Assembly (NCBI GenBank): GCA_963704545.1
Contig: OY969915.1
Location: forward strand, 682,001 to 746,000
Length of the DNA: 64,000 nt
Origin: VRUE01 sp963704545
Lineage (GTDB): Bacteria; Actinomycetota; Thermoleophilia; Solirubrobacterales; 70-9
Direction of reading: 5' to 3'
The notes beneath the pieces were generated by a model. The model ran no database searches. It was not told the origin of the DNA and saw only the letters and a program-made list of their open reading frames with translations. This document shows, in pieces, positions 26,715 to 34,616 of the stretch. A program made the position numbers and the translations under genes. The stretch's first letter is position 1. Each line of letters begins with the position of its first letter.

Positions 26715-27737
26715 ATGCGGTGGGATGAGCTTAGGACCGAGAGGGATTTGAGGCTTCCGGGGATCGGCGACGGCACCGTCGTGCGGACGTTCGATGCGCC
26801 TGAGGCGATGGGGATCAACTTCCATGAGGTGCGGGCGCGGTCGGCACTGAACCGGGTGCCGGGGGGCCGGTACGGGTTCGGCTGGACGATCAATCCCTAC
26901 CGGGGATGCACTCATGCCTGTGTTTTTTGCTTCGCTCGCCGCACTCACACGTTTCTCGACCTGAACGCCGGGCGGGACTTCGAGCGGGAGATCGTGGTCA
27001 AGGTGAACGTGCCGGAGCTGCTGCGGGGAGAGCTGGCGCGGCCGGGCTGGAAGCGGGAGCTGGTGGCGCTGGGGACCAACACCGACCCCTACCAGTGGGT
27101 CGAGAGCCGCTACCGGATGATGCCGGCGATCCTCGAGGTACTGGAGCAGGCCGGCACGCCCGTCTCTGTCCTGACCAAGTCGCCGCTGGCGATGCGCGAC
27201 GTCGAGATCTACGAGCGGATGTCGAAGTGCCTCCCGGTCTCGGTCAACCTCTCGGTCCCGACCCTCGACGAGGACGCCTGGCGCGCGACCGAGCCCCACA
27301 CCCCCAGCCCCTCGGCCCGTCTCGACGCGGTGGCCGAGCTGCGCAGCCGCGGCATCGACTCCGGCGTCCTGATCGCTCCCCTGATGCCCGGCATCAACGA
27401 CTCCCCCGACCAGGTCCAGCCGATAATCGACAGAGCAAGGGAAGCAAACGCCAGCTTCCTAGGCGGAGTCGCACTCCATCTAAGGGATGAGGTCAAGGAC
27501 GTGTTTTTCGCCTGGCTCCAGGAGAAACGCCCCGACCTCCTCAATCGCTACGAGCAGCTCTACCGCGGCAGGTCTTACATGCGCTCCGAGCAACGCAAGC
27601 AAGCGACTCGTGCGGTGCGGGGATGGGGGAGGGGGCGGTCCCCTCGCCTGACAAGTCGCGGCCGGAGCGGCCGCGACTTTGAGTATCCGCCAGTCGAGGG
27701 GACTGCCCCCTCCCCCTCGCAGGACACGCTCTTCTGA
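26715..27737 (+). CDS. Rv2578c-type radical SAM protein (spore photoproduct lyase-like)
   Basis: A 340-residue radical SAM enzyme. The iron-sulfur motif is YRGCTHACVFCFARRTH (CxxxCxxC). Conserved family blocks include MRW at the N-terminus, FHEVRARSALNRVP, ALGTNTDPYQ and SVLTKSPL. The family is linked to DNA photoproduct repair, which suits the LexA box directly upstream. About 30 residues near the C-terminus are the in-frame translation of hairpin B2, after which the family-typical tail (QDTLF) resumes before the stop. The enzyme core is upstream of that insertion and looks intact. Confidence 0.85.
   Translation: MRWDELRTERDLRLPGIGDGTVVRTFDAPEAMGINFHEVRARSALNRVPGGRYGFGWTINPYRGCTHACVFCFARRTHTFLDLNAGRDFEREIVVKVNVPELLRGELARPGWKRELVALGTNTDPYQWVESRYRMMPAILEVLEQAGTPVSVLTKSPLAMRDVEIYERMSKCLPVSVNLSVPTLDEDAWRATEPHTPSPSARLDAVAELRSRGIDSGVLIAPLMPGINDSPDQVQPIIDRAREANASFLGGVALHLRDEVKDVFFAWLQEKRPDLLNRYEQLYRGRSYMRSEQRKQATRAVRGWGRGRSPRLTSRGRSGRDFEYPPVEGTAPSPSQDTLF
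27625..27716. repeat. Nested hairpin family B, copy B2 (inside coding sequence)
   Basis: A 22-bp outer stem (27625-27646 with 27695-27716, one G-T wobble) surrounds the same 48-nt core as B1. It lies in the 3' part of the radical SAM gene, is open in that frame and is followed by the conserved tail, so it is a palindromic insertion within a protein. Confidence 0.88.
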
Positions 27738-27804
27738 GCTTTTCGGTGATCTCCTGACACATTCCGCGCACCACGTGCGCGCCTGTCCCCGGCAAGGTCT
27801 TGGT

Positions 27805-28038
27805 GTGCCGTCCTACCTCTTCGCCAGTGCCGGCTTCGCAACCAACCTATTCGCGGTCCTGGCCGCGTCGATCGGCTCAGGAGTGGTGGTGGGCAGCTTT
27901 TCTGCGGGAGTAGTGACATTCGCTTTGAGACGCTCGAGGACGCGCGCGGAGAGGGCCGCTGTGCTTGGCGGCTACGGCGGTGGCCTCGCGGGGCTGTGCG
28001 CATTGGCCTTTGATATTGTGAGGAAACATTTTGTCTGA
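27805..28038 (+). CDS. Small two-helix membrane protein
   Basis: About 77 residues from GTG 27805. Two hydrophobic Gly/Ala-rich helices (FATNLFAVLAASIGSGVVVG and AVLGGYGGGLAGLCALAFDI) flank a basic loop (RRSRTRAERA). The start is tentative since no strong ribosome site is present. It overlaps the next gene by 8 bp, so the pair is an operon. The pair lies between inverted copies B2 and B3 of the nested hairpin. No function recognised. Confidence 0.5.
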   Translation: MPSYLFASAGFATNLFAVLAASIGSGVVVGSFSAGVVTFALRRSRTRAERAAVLGGYGGGLAGLCALAFDIVRKHFV

Positions 28039-28249
28039 GGACCAGGAATTCAAGCGACAGCTCAGGAACATGCACATCGGCCTCGCCGTGTGCGTGGCCA
28101 TATACGCGATCGGCTTCGTTCTGTTCTACGACGACGGGACAGCGATACAGGTGGTCACTGGGGTCGGTTTTGTGGCTTGTCTAGGCGTGTTTTTCGGTCT
28201 AGACGCACGCGACCAAGCCCGCCACGATAGGGCGACCAGGCCGCGCTAA
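28031..28249 (+). CDS. Small two-helix membrane protein
   Basis: Seventy-two residues from TTG 28031. A charged N-terminus (SEDQEFKRQLRN) is followed by two helices (IGLAVCVAIYAIGFVLFY and VVTGVGFVACLGVFFGL) and a basic tail. Translation is coupled to the preceding gene by an 8-bp overlap. Base composition is lower in GC than in neighbours. No family recognised. Confidence 0.5.
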   Translation: MSEDQEFKRQLRNMHIGLAVCVAIYAIGFVLFYDDGTAIQVVTGVGFVACLGVFFGLDARDQARHDRATRPR

Positions 28250-28251
28250 GA

Positions 28252-28352
28252 GGGTAGAAGGGGCGGGGGTCCCCTGGGCTGGCGGATACTCAAATCGCCG
28301 AGCTAATCAGCTCGGCGATTGTCAGACCAGGGGACCCCCGCCCCTTCTACCC
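28252..28352. repeat. Nested hairpin family B, copy B3 (inverted)
   Basis: A perfect 26-bp outer stem (28252-28277 with 28327-28352). The core is the reverse complement of B1/B2 with two changes (GCTGGCGGATACTCAAA, TTGTCAGA), but the inner stem is new: TCGCCGAGCT pairs with AGCTCGGCGA around AATC. Both stems therefore differ from B1/B2 while staying paired. It covers the stop codon of the ligase gene. Confidence 0.88.
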
Positions 28353-29294
28353 CTGATCGAGATCGGAAAAGAGACACTCCCGCGGGTCTTTGTCGTCGCG
28401 GAACCTTCTGAACCGAGCCCCGTGGCGGATCCGACCAGCCGCGGCGTGGTCGTAGCCGACTTCGATCACCAGCTCGGGCCGCAGCGATACCCACTCGAGG
28501 TCGCGCCCGCCGGTCCAGCGGCTCGGCTCAGCCGTTCCGCTCTCGCCGGTCTCCAGCGGTTCAAGCAAGCTCCGAAGCCCTCGTTTGGCCTCGGCGCTGA
28601 AGCCTGAGATGTGGCCGACCGAGCGTAGATCGTCGCCGTCGTAGAGGCCGAGGATCAGGGAGCCGACCGTTCCCTCCTCCTTGCCCGGGCGCCAGCCCAT
28701 CACCACGCAGTCGATCTCGCGCTCGCGCTTGACCTTGGCCATGCCCTTGCGTTTGCCGGGGACGTAGGGGGCGTCGAGCTGCTTGGCCATCGTGCCCTCG
28801 GTCCTGCGCAGCCACTCCTCCGCCTGTTCCGGGTCGGCGCTCAGGTTGCTGACCTCGATCCCGGTGCACGCGGCCAGCGCGTCCAATCGCTCGCGTCGCT
28901 CTCCGAAGGGCGTCTCCAGCAGTGACCCGTCGCCCTCGGCCAGGAGGTCGAAGGCGACGTAGTCGGCCGGGATCTCCTTGGACAGCAGGGTTATCCGCGA
29001 CTCCGCCGGGTGGATGCGGCTCTGCAGCGCGTCGAACTCGAGGTTGCCCTCGGCATCGCGGATCACCAGCTCGCCGTCGAGCACGTAGCGGCCCGCCGGG
29101 AAGCTCAGCTCGGGGAAGTAGCGCGCCAGCGCTTTGCCGCCACGGGACTGGACGTAGGCGTCGTCGCCGTCGACGAAGACGATCGCGCGGAAGCCGTCGA
29201 GCTTCTGCTCGTAGGCCCACTCCTCGCCCAGGGGGAGCTCTTTGCGGGTCAGCGCAAGCTGCGGTTTGATCGGCGGGGCGAGCGGGAGGGTCAA
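28347..29294 (-). CDS. ATP-dependent DNA ligase (LigC-like)
   Basis: A 315-residue two-domain ligase. The adenylated Lys lies in motif I EQKLDGFRA, further motifs are YVLDGELV (III), KREREIDCVVMGW (V) and an OB-fold C-terminus. Length fits the short LigC type used in nucleotide or base excision repair, not the large LigD. TTG 29294 overlaps the stop of the ABC ATPase gene (TTGA), so the ligase is at the tail of the ABC operon. Confidence 0.85.
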   Translation of the reverse strand: MTLPLAPPIKPQLALTRKELPLGEEWAYEQKLDGFRAIVFVDGDDAYVQSRGGKALARYFPELSFPAGRYVLDGELVIRDAEGNLEFDALQSRIHPAESRITLLSKEIPADYVAFDLLAEGDGSLLETPFGERRERLDALAACTGIEVSNLSADPEQAEEWLRRTEGTMAKQLDAPYVPGKRKGMAKVKREREIDCVVMGWRPGKEEGTVGSLILGLYDGDDLRSVGHISGFSAEAKRGLRSLLEPLETGESGTAEPSRWTGGRDLEWVSLRPELVIEVGYDHAAAGRIRHGARFRRFRDDKDPRECLFSDLDQG

Positions 29295-30946
29295 CCTGAC
29301 CCGACAGTTTGCCGACGTGCGCGCGCCTGGCGCGGGTCGGGCACCGGTACCGCGGCGAGGAGCTTGCGGGTGAAGGGGTCCGAGGGCTGCTCGCAGACCC
29401 GGTCGGCGGGCCCCTCCTCGACGATCCGCCCCTCGTTCATCACCGCGATCCGGTCGGAGACGTGACGGACGACGCCGATGTCGTGGGCGACGAAGAGGTA
29501 GGTGAGGCCGAAGTCCTCCTGCAGCTCGGCGAGCAGCTCGAGGATCTGGGCACGGATCGAGACGTCGAGGGCGGAGACCGGCTCGTCGGCGACGATCAGC
29601 TTCGGGCGCAGCGCCAGTGCCCGCGCGATCCCGATCCGCTGTCGCTGGCCGCCGGAGAACTCGTGCGGGTAGCGGTCGTAGTGCTCGGCGGAGAGGCCGA
29701 CCCGCTTCAGCAGCTCGAGCACGCGCCTTCGTGCCTCCTCGCCGCGCGCCATGCCGTGGAGCCTGATCGGGTCGCCGACGATCTGGCCGACCCGCTTGCG
29801 CGGGTTGAGCGAGGCGTAGGGGTCCTGGAAGACGATCTGCATCTCGTGCCGCAGTGGCCGCATCTCGCGCCGTGAGAGGCCGGCGATCTCGCGGCCCTCG
29901 AAGCGGACCGAGCCCGAGGTCGGCTCGATCAGCTGCAGGGCGGCGCGGCAGAGCGTCGACTTGCCGCAGCCGGACTCCCCGACCAGGCCGAGCGTTTCGC
30001 CCTGGCGCAGGGTGAAGCCGACGCCGTCGACTGCGCGTACCTGGTCGACCTCGCGACGCAGGAGCCCGCGCCGCACCGGGTAGTGCTTGACCAGGTCGGC
30101 CACCTCGAGCAGTGGCTCGCCCGTGCGCGCCGCCCGCAGCGGCGGGGCGCTGTCGATCCGCACCACTGCATCGAGCAGGCGGCGCGTGTAGGGGTCCTTG
30201 GCCGAGTAGAAGACCTCGTCGAGCGAGCCGCGCTCGACGATCCGCCCCTCGTGCATGACGAGCACCCTGTCGGCGACCTCGGCGACGACCCCGAGATCGT
30301 GGGTGATCAGGATCGTCGCCAGCCCCCGTTCGCGGTTGATCCGCTCGAGCAGGGCGAGGATCTGCGCCTGCACGGTGACGTCGAGCGCCGTCGTCGGCTC
30401 GTCGGCGATCAGCACTTCGGGCTCCAGGGCGAGCGCCATCGCGATCATCGCCCGCTGTCGCATGCCGCCGGAGAACTGGTGGGGATAGTCGTCCACGCGT
30501 CGCGCCGCCTCGGGGATGCCGACCGAGTCGAGCAGCGCGATCGCCTGCTCGTGCGCCTCGCCCCTGCCGACCGCGGGGCGGTGGGCCCGGATCGCCTCGG
30601 CGATCTGGGCGCCGATCCGGTAGACCGGGTTGAAGGAGGTCATCGGGTCCTGGAAGACCATCCCGATGCGCTCGCCGCGAACCCGCTGCAGCTCGTCGTC
30701 GCTCGCCGCGACCAGGTCCGCGTCGCCGAGTCGCACCGAGCCCTCGATCCGGGCGTTGTGCGAGCGGGTGAGGCCGACGATCGTCTGCGCGGTGACGCTC
30801 TTGCCCGAGCCCGACTCGCCGACGATCGCCAGCACCTCGCCGGGGGCGAGGTCGAAGGAGACGCCGTCGACGGCCTGCACCAGCCCGCCTTCGGTGGCGA
30901 AGCCGACCCGCAGGTCCCGCACGGATACAAGCGGCGCCCCGCTCAT
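29291..30946 (-). CDS. Oligopeptide-type ABC transporter, fused double ATPase (DppD-DppF)
   Basis: A 551-residue protein with two complete nucleotide-binding domains. Each has a Walker A (GESGSGKSVT, GESGCGKSTL), a signature (FSGGMRQR, FSGGQRQR), a Walker B and a switch His. The order corresponds to DppD then DppF. It powers uptake of peptides or similar solutes through the two permeases encoded upstream. The start overlaps the permease stop (ATGA). Confidence 0.9.
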   Translation of the reverse strand: MSGAPLVSVRDLRVGFATEGGLVQAVDGVSFDLAPGEVLAIVGESGSGKSVTAQTIVGLTRSHNARIEGSVRLGDADLVAASDDELQRVRGERIGMVFQDPMTSFNPVYRIGAQIAEAIRAHRPAVGRGEAHEQAIALLDSVGIPEAARRVDDYPHQFSGGMRQRAMIAMALALEPEVLIADEPTTALDVTVQAQILALLERINRERGLATILITHDLGVVAEVADRVLVMHEGRIVERGSLDEVFYSAKDPYTRRLLDAVVRIDSAPPLRAARTGEPLLEVADLVKHYPVRRGLLRREVDQVRAVDGVGFTLRQGETLGLVGESGCGKSTLCRAALQLIEPTSGSVRFEGREIAGLSRREMRPLRHEMQIVFQDPYASLNPRKRVGQIVGDPIRLHGMARGEEARRRVLELLKRVGLSAEHYDRYPHEFSGGQRQRIGIARALALRPKLIVADEPVSALDVSIRAQILELLAELQEDFGLTYLFVAHDIGVVRHVSDRIAVMNEGRIVEEGPADRVCEQPSDPFTRKLLAAVPVPDPRQARARRQTVGSG

Positions 30947-31902
30947 CGTGCCTCGCTCCCCAGCTTGACCCGCGGGTCGAGATAGGCGTAGGCGATGTCG
31001 ACCAGGGCGTTGAAGAGGACGACGAAGAAGGCGCCGAAGAGGACGATCGCCATGATCGGCGGCAGGTCGAGGTTTTCGATCGATTCGAAGAGGTACAGGC
31101 CGACGCCGTTGAGGTTGAAGATCGCTTCGGTGAGGATCGCCGAGCCGCCGATCAGGGCGCCGAAGTCGAGGCCGAAGATGGTGACGACACCGATCAGCGA
31201 GTTGCGCAGCACGTGGCGGCTCATCACCTGTCGCTCGGCGAGCCCCTTGGCCCGGGCCGTGCGCACGTAGTCCTCGCCCATCGCGTCGAGCATGCTCGAG
31301 CGCAGCACGCGGCTGTAGAGGCCGACCAGGGTGACCGCCACCGTGATCCAGGGCAGGATCAGGTGGTAGGCCCAGTCGACCGGGTCCTCGGTCAGCTCGA
31401 CGTAGCCCTGGGCGGGGAAGAGGCCGGTCTCGTAGGCGAGGTAGTTGAGCAGGACGGCGGCCAGCCAGAAGACCGGGACGGAGATGCCGGCGACGGCGAC
31501 GATGGTCAGCACCTTGTCGAGCAGGCCTCCGGCCCGCACCGCCGAGAGGTAGCCGAAGAGGATTCCGAAGAACATCCAGATCGCGGCGGCCCCGATGCAG
31601 AGAGAGAGGGTGGCCGGGATGCCTTCGACGATGCGGGCGTCGACGTCTTCCTGCCCCTGGTAGGAGATCACGTCGCCGCTGAAGACCTTGCCCATCATCG
31701 TCAGGTACTGCTGGGGCAGGGACTCGTCGAAGCCCCATTCCTCGGTGATGTTGGCGACCAGCTGCGGGGTCGGGCTCTTGCCGGCCATGCGCACCGCCGG
31801 GTCGTAGTTGGGGATCACGTTGAAGATCAGGAAGGTCAGCACCGAGACGGCGAACAGCACCGCCGCCATGCCGGCCAGGCGCCTGAGCACGAAGGCGCCC
31901 AT
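30943..31902 (-). CDS. ABC transporter permease, DppB/OppB type
   Basis: A 319-residue inner-membrane permease with about six helices, the N-terminal FVLRRLAGMAAVLFAVSVLTFLIF segment of the DppB family and the EAA-like loop (MGEDYVRTARAKGLAERQV). It overlaps both neighbours by a few bases in a tightly packed operon of binding protein, DppC, DppB and ATPase. Confidence 0.9.
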   Translation of the reverse strand: MGAFVLRRLAGMAAVLFAVSVLTFLIFNVIPNYDPAVRMAGKSPTPQLVANITEEWGFDESLPQQYLTMMGKVFSGDVISYQGQEDVDARIVEGIPATLSLCIGAAAIWMFFGILFGYLSAVRAGGLLDKVLTIVAVAGISVPVFWLAAVLLNYLAYETGLFPAQGYVELTEDPVDWAYHLILPWITVAVTLVGLYSRVLRSSMLDAMGEDYVRTARAKGLAERQVMSRHVLRNSLIGVVTIFGLDFGALIGGSAILTEAIFNLNGVGLYLFESIENLDLPPIMAIVLFGAFFVVLFNALVDIAYAYLDPRVKLGSEAR

Positions 31903-32945
31903 CAGACCGCGGTGCCCTCGGGCTCGGCGATTCCCGCGTGGGCCTCGAGCCGTACTTTCGAGCGGGGGTCGAGCGCGTCGCGCAGGCCGTCGCCGAGGAC
32001 GTTTACCGAGAGCACGGTGAGGAAGATCATCGTGCCGGGGAGGATCGTCAGCAGCGGCGCGCTGCTGAGCAGGTCAAAGCCGTCGCCGACCATCGCGCCC
32101 CAGGAGGTGTCGGGCGGCTGCACGCCGACGCCGAGGAAGGAGAGGGCTGCCTCGAAGAGCATCGCGTTGGCGACGGCGAGGGTGAAGAAGACGATGATCG
32201 TCGAGGCCAGGTTGGGCAGCAGCTCGCCGAACATCACCCGCAGCGGCCCGGCGCCCTGGGCGACGGAGGCCTCGACGAACTCCTTTTCGCGCAGGGCGAG
32301 CACCGTTCCCCGCAGCGGTCGCGCCGTGTAGGGGACGAGGACGCCGCCGATGATCAGGACGGTGATCCAGATCGAGCCACTGGGGACCTCCACGGGCCCG
32401 ATTTTCAGCCCGCCCAGCGCCAGGGCGATGCCGAGAGCGATGCCGAGCAGGAGTACCGGGAAGGCCCAGATCACGTCCAGCGTCCGCGAGATGAGCGTGT
32501 CGACCCAGCCTCGGTGGTAACCGGCGAGCAGGGCGAGGATCGTCGCCAGCACCGTGGCCAACAGGGCCGAGGCGAAGCCGACGAAGAGAGAGGCCCGGCC
32601 GCCGTACATCAGCCGCACCATCTCGTCGCGGCCGAGGCGGCCGTCGGCGCCGAGGAAGAACTTGCCGTCGGCGCCGAGCCAGACCGGGCCGATCGGCCGG
32701 CCTTCGACGTTGACGACTTCACGCCGTTCGCCGTCGACCTCGATCTTCTCCAGCGTGTGGGTCTCGTTGGGCCCGGTGTCGGCGACGTGCTCCGCCCACA
32801 GCGGGGCCGCCAGCACGAAGAGGACGATCAGGACCAGCAGGCCGCCGAAGGCCAGCGCCACCCGGTTGCGGCGCAGCTGCCGGAGGGCCAGCCGCCACGG
32901 GCTGCTGCCCGCGGGGCCGGCCTCGGCGTGGGGCTCGGAAGCCAC
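31902..32945 (-). CDS. ABC transporter permease, DppC/OppC type
   Basis: A 347-residue permease. A single N-terminal helix (ALAFGGLLVLIVLFVLAAPL), a long periplasmic loop and then five helices with the EAA loop (LREKEFVEASVAQGAGPLRV) match DppC. Partner of the DppB-type permease downstream, with 3 bp shared between stop and start. Confidence 0.9.
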   Translation of the reverse strand: MASEPHAEAGPAGSSPWRLALRQLRRNRVALAFGGLLVLIVLFVLAAPLWAEHVADTGPNETHTLEKIEVDGERREVVNVEGRPIGPVWLGADGKFFLGADGRLGRDEMVRLMYGGRASLFVGFASALLATVLATILALLAGYHRGWVDTLISRTLDVIWAFPVLLLGIALGIALALGGLKIGPVEVPSGSIWITVLIIGGVLVPYTARPLRGTVLALREKEFVEASVAQGAGPLRVMFGELLPNLASTIIVFFTLAVANAMLFEAALSFLGVGVQPPDTSWGAMVGDGFDLLSSAPLLTILPGTMIFLTVLSVNVLGDGLRDALDPRSKVRLEAHAGIAEPEGTAV

Positions 32946-32972
32946 GCCCTCAGTTTGAAGCAGGGACTGGGG

Positions 32973-34601
32973 CTACTTCGGCTGGAAGCTGGCCAGGTCG
33001 TGCCCGAAGGTCGGGTTGAAGATCACCGAGTCGAGGTCGATTTCGCTGTCGACGAAGGTGGAGACGGTGAACGTCCCGTAGGGCGCCCATGGCGCCAGCT
33101 CCATGAATTCCCTGTCGAGCTCCGCGTATTCGGCTTCCTGATCGGGGCCCAGCGGTTCTTCCCCGAGCCGGGCGATCTTCTCGTTCAGCTTCGGCACGTC
33201 GATGCGGGCGAAGTTGATGTTGTTGGTCGGCGCTATGCCTTCGCCCGACAGCAGCGGTTCGAAGAAGTTGCTCGGGTTCGGGTAGTCCGGGTACCAGTTG
33301 ATCCAGCCGGTGTCGAGGTCGGGCGTCGAGACGTTGCCGATCGTCGGGATGTAGACGTCGGCGTTGATCGTCTTCAGCGTCGCGTCGAAGCCGAGTTCCT
33401 TCAGCACGCTGTGGTAGTAGGCGCCCGCTTCGTCGTTGGGGCTTTCGTCGTCGGTCCAGACCGTGATCTCGGTGTCGCTCGGGTTGGCTTCCTTCAGCAG
33501 GGCCTTGGCTTTGGCCATGTCGTGCGGGTAGAGGTCGAGGGTCTCGTGCCCGGGCATGCCCTCGGGCAGGATCTGGTGGGTCGCGCTCAGCGCCCCGGCG
33601 TAGATGCGTTCGAGGGCGGCGCTGTCGATCGCGTAGTTGACCGCTTGGCGCACCTTGACGTCATCGAAGGGAGCCCTCGTCGTGTCCATCCAGAAGTAGT
33701 AGAGGTTGATCGGGCTCTCGACCCGGAACTGGGTCCCCTCGTAGGTGTCCTTGACCTCCGCGTAGCGGTCGGCCGGCGGCGGGGTCTGCATCCAGTCGGT
33801 CTGGTCCTGTTCGATTTCGTTGACCTGGGTCGAGTCGTTGCGGACGACCGTGATCTCGATCTTGTCGTAGTTGCCGGCCTCGAGATCGGGTATCAGCGGG
33901 CCGTTGTTCTTCGCCCACACCGGGTTGCGCGCGTAGCTCCAGCCGCGGCCGGGCTGGGACTTGACGATCTCGTAGGGGCCGGAGGCCGGAGGCGGGTCGG
34001 CGCTGAGGTTCTTGGCCGGGGTGCCGGATGGCAGCAGCGCCGCGAACAGCATGCCCAGCTCGTTGGAGAAGGTTCCCCGCGGGGCGGTGAGGTCGATGAC
34101 GATCTCCCCCGTCTTGTCGTTGGCCTTGATCCCTGGGATGCCACCGGTCTTGGTTTCGGCGAATTTTTCCGCGCCGACGACGCTGCTGAAGAAGCCCGAG
34201 CCGGGCGAGTTCAGCTTGAACAGCCTTTCGATCGAGCTGGTGAAGTCGGAGGCCTTGACCGGGGTCCCGTCGGAGTATTCGAGGCCCTGGCGCAGCTGCA
34301 GCGTGTAGGTCTTGCCGCCGTTGGTGATCTTCGGCAGGTCCTCGGCGAGGGCCGGCACGACCTTGCCGCCCTCCGCGCCGTTGGCGTGCGCGTAGGTGAG
34401 CAGCGGCAGGTAGGTGTTGTACATCGCCGTCCAGCCTTCCTGCGTGTAGGAGAGGCCCGGGTCCAGATAGTCGGGGAACGAGGCATAGCTACCCGTCAGC
34501 GTCCCGCCTTCCTTGCTGCTCGAGTCGCCGCAGGCGGCAAGGCCGAGGGCAGATCCCGCGGCGAGACATAGGGTCAGCAGAACAAGACCTAGCTTTCTCA
34601 A
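32973..34601 (-). CDS. ABC transporter solute-binding lipoprotein (SBP family 5)
   Basis: A 542-residue binding protein for peptides or related solutes. The signal peptide ends in a lipobox (LGLAACGDSS). Family 5 blocks are visible: ALAEDLPKITNGGKTYTLQL, RQGLEYSDGTPVKASDF, and VRQAVNYAIDSAAL. It is the first gene of the importer operon. The actual ligand cannot be predicted. Confidence 0.9.
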   Translation of the reverse strand: MRKLGLVLLTLCLAAGSALGLAACGDSSSKEGGTLTGSYASFPDYLDPGLSYTQEGWTAMYNTYLPLLTYAHANGAEGGKVVPALAEDLPKITNGGKTYTLQLRQGLEYSDGTPVKASDFTSSIERLFKLNSPGSGFFSSVVGAEKFAETKTGGIPGIKANDKTGEIVIDLTAPRGTFSNELGMLFAALLPSGTPAKNLSADPPPASGPYEIVKSQPGRGWSYARNPVWAKNNGPLIPDLEAGNYDKIEITVVRNDSTQVNEIEQDQTDWMQTPPPADRYAEVKDTYEGTQFRVESPINLYYFWMDTTRAPFDDVKVRQAVNYAIDSAALERIYAGALSATHQILPEGMPGHETLDLYPHDMAKAKALLKEANPSDTEITVWTDDESPNDEAGAYYHSVLKELGFDATLKTINADVYIPTIGNVSTPDLDTGWINWYPDYPNPSNFFEPLLSGEGIAPTNNINFARIDVPKLNEKIARLGEEPLGPDQEAEYAELDREFMELAPWAPYGTFTVSTFVDSEIDLDSVIFNPTFGHDLASFQPK

Positions 34602-34616
34602 CTCACGACCTCCGAT

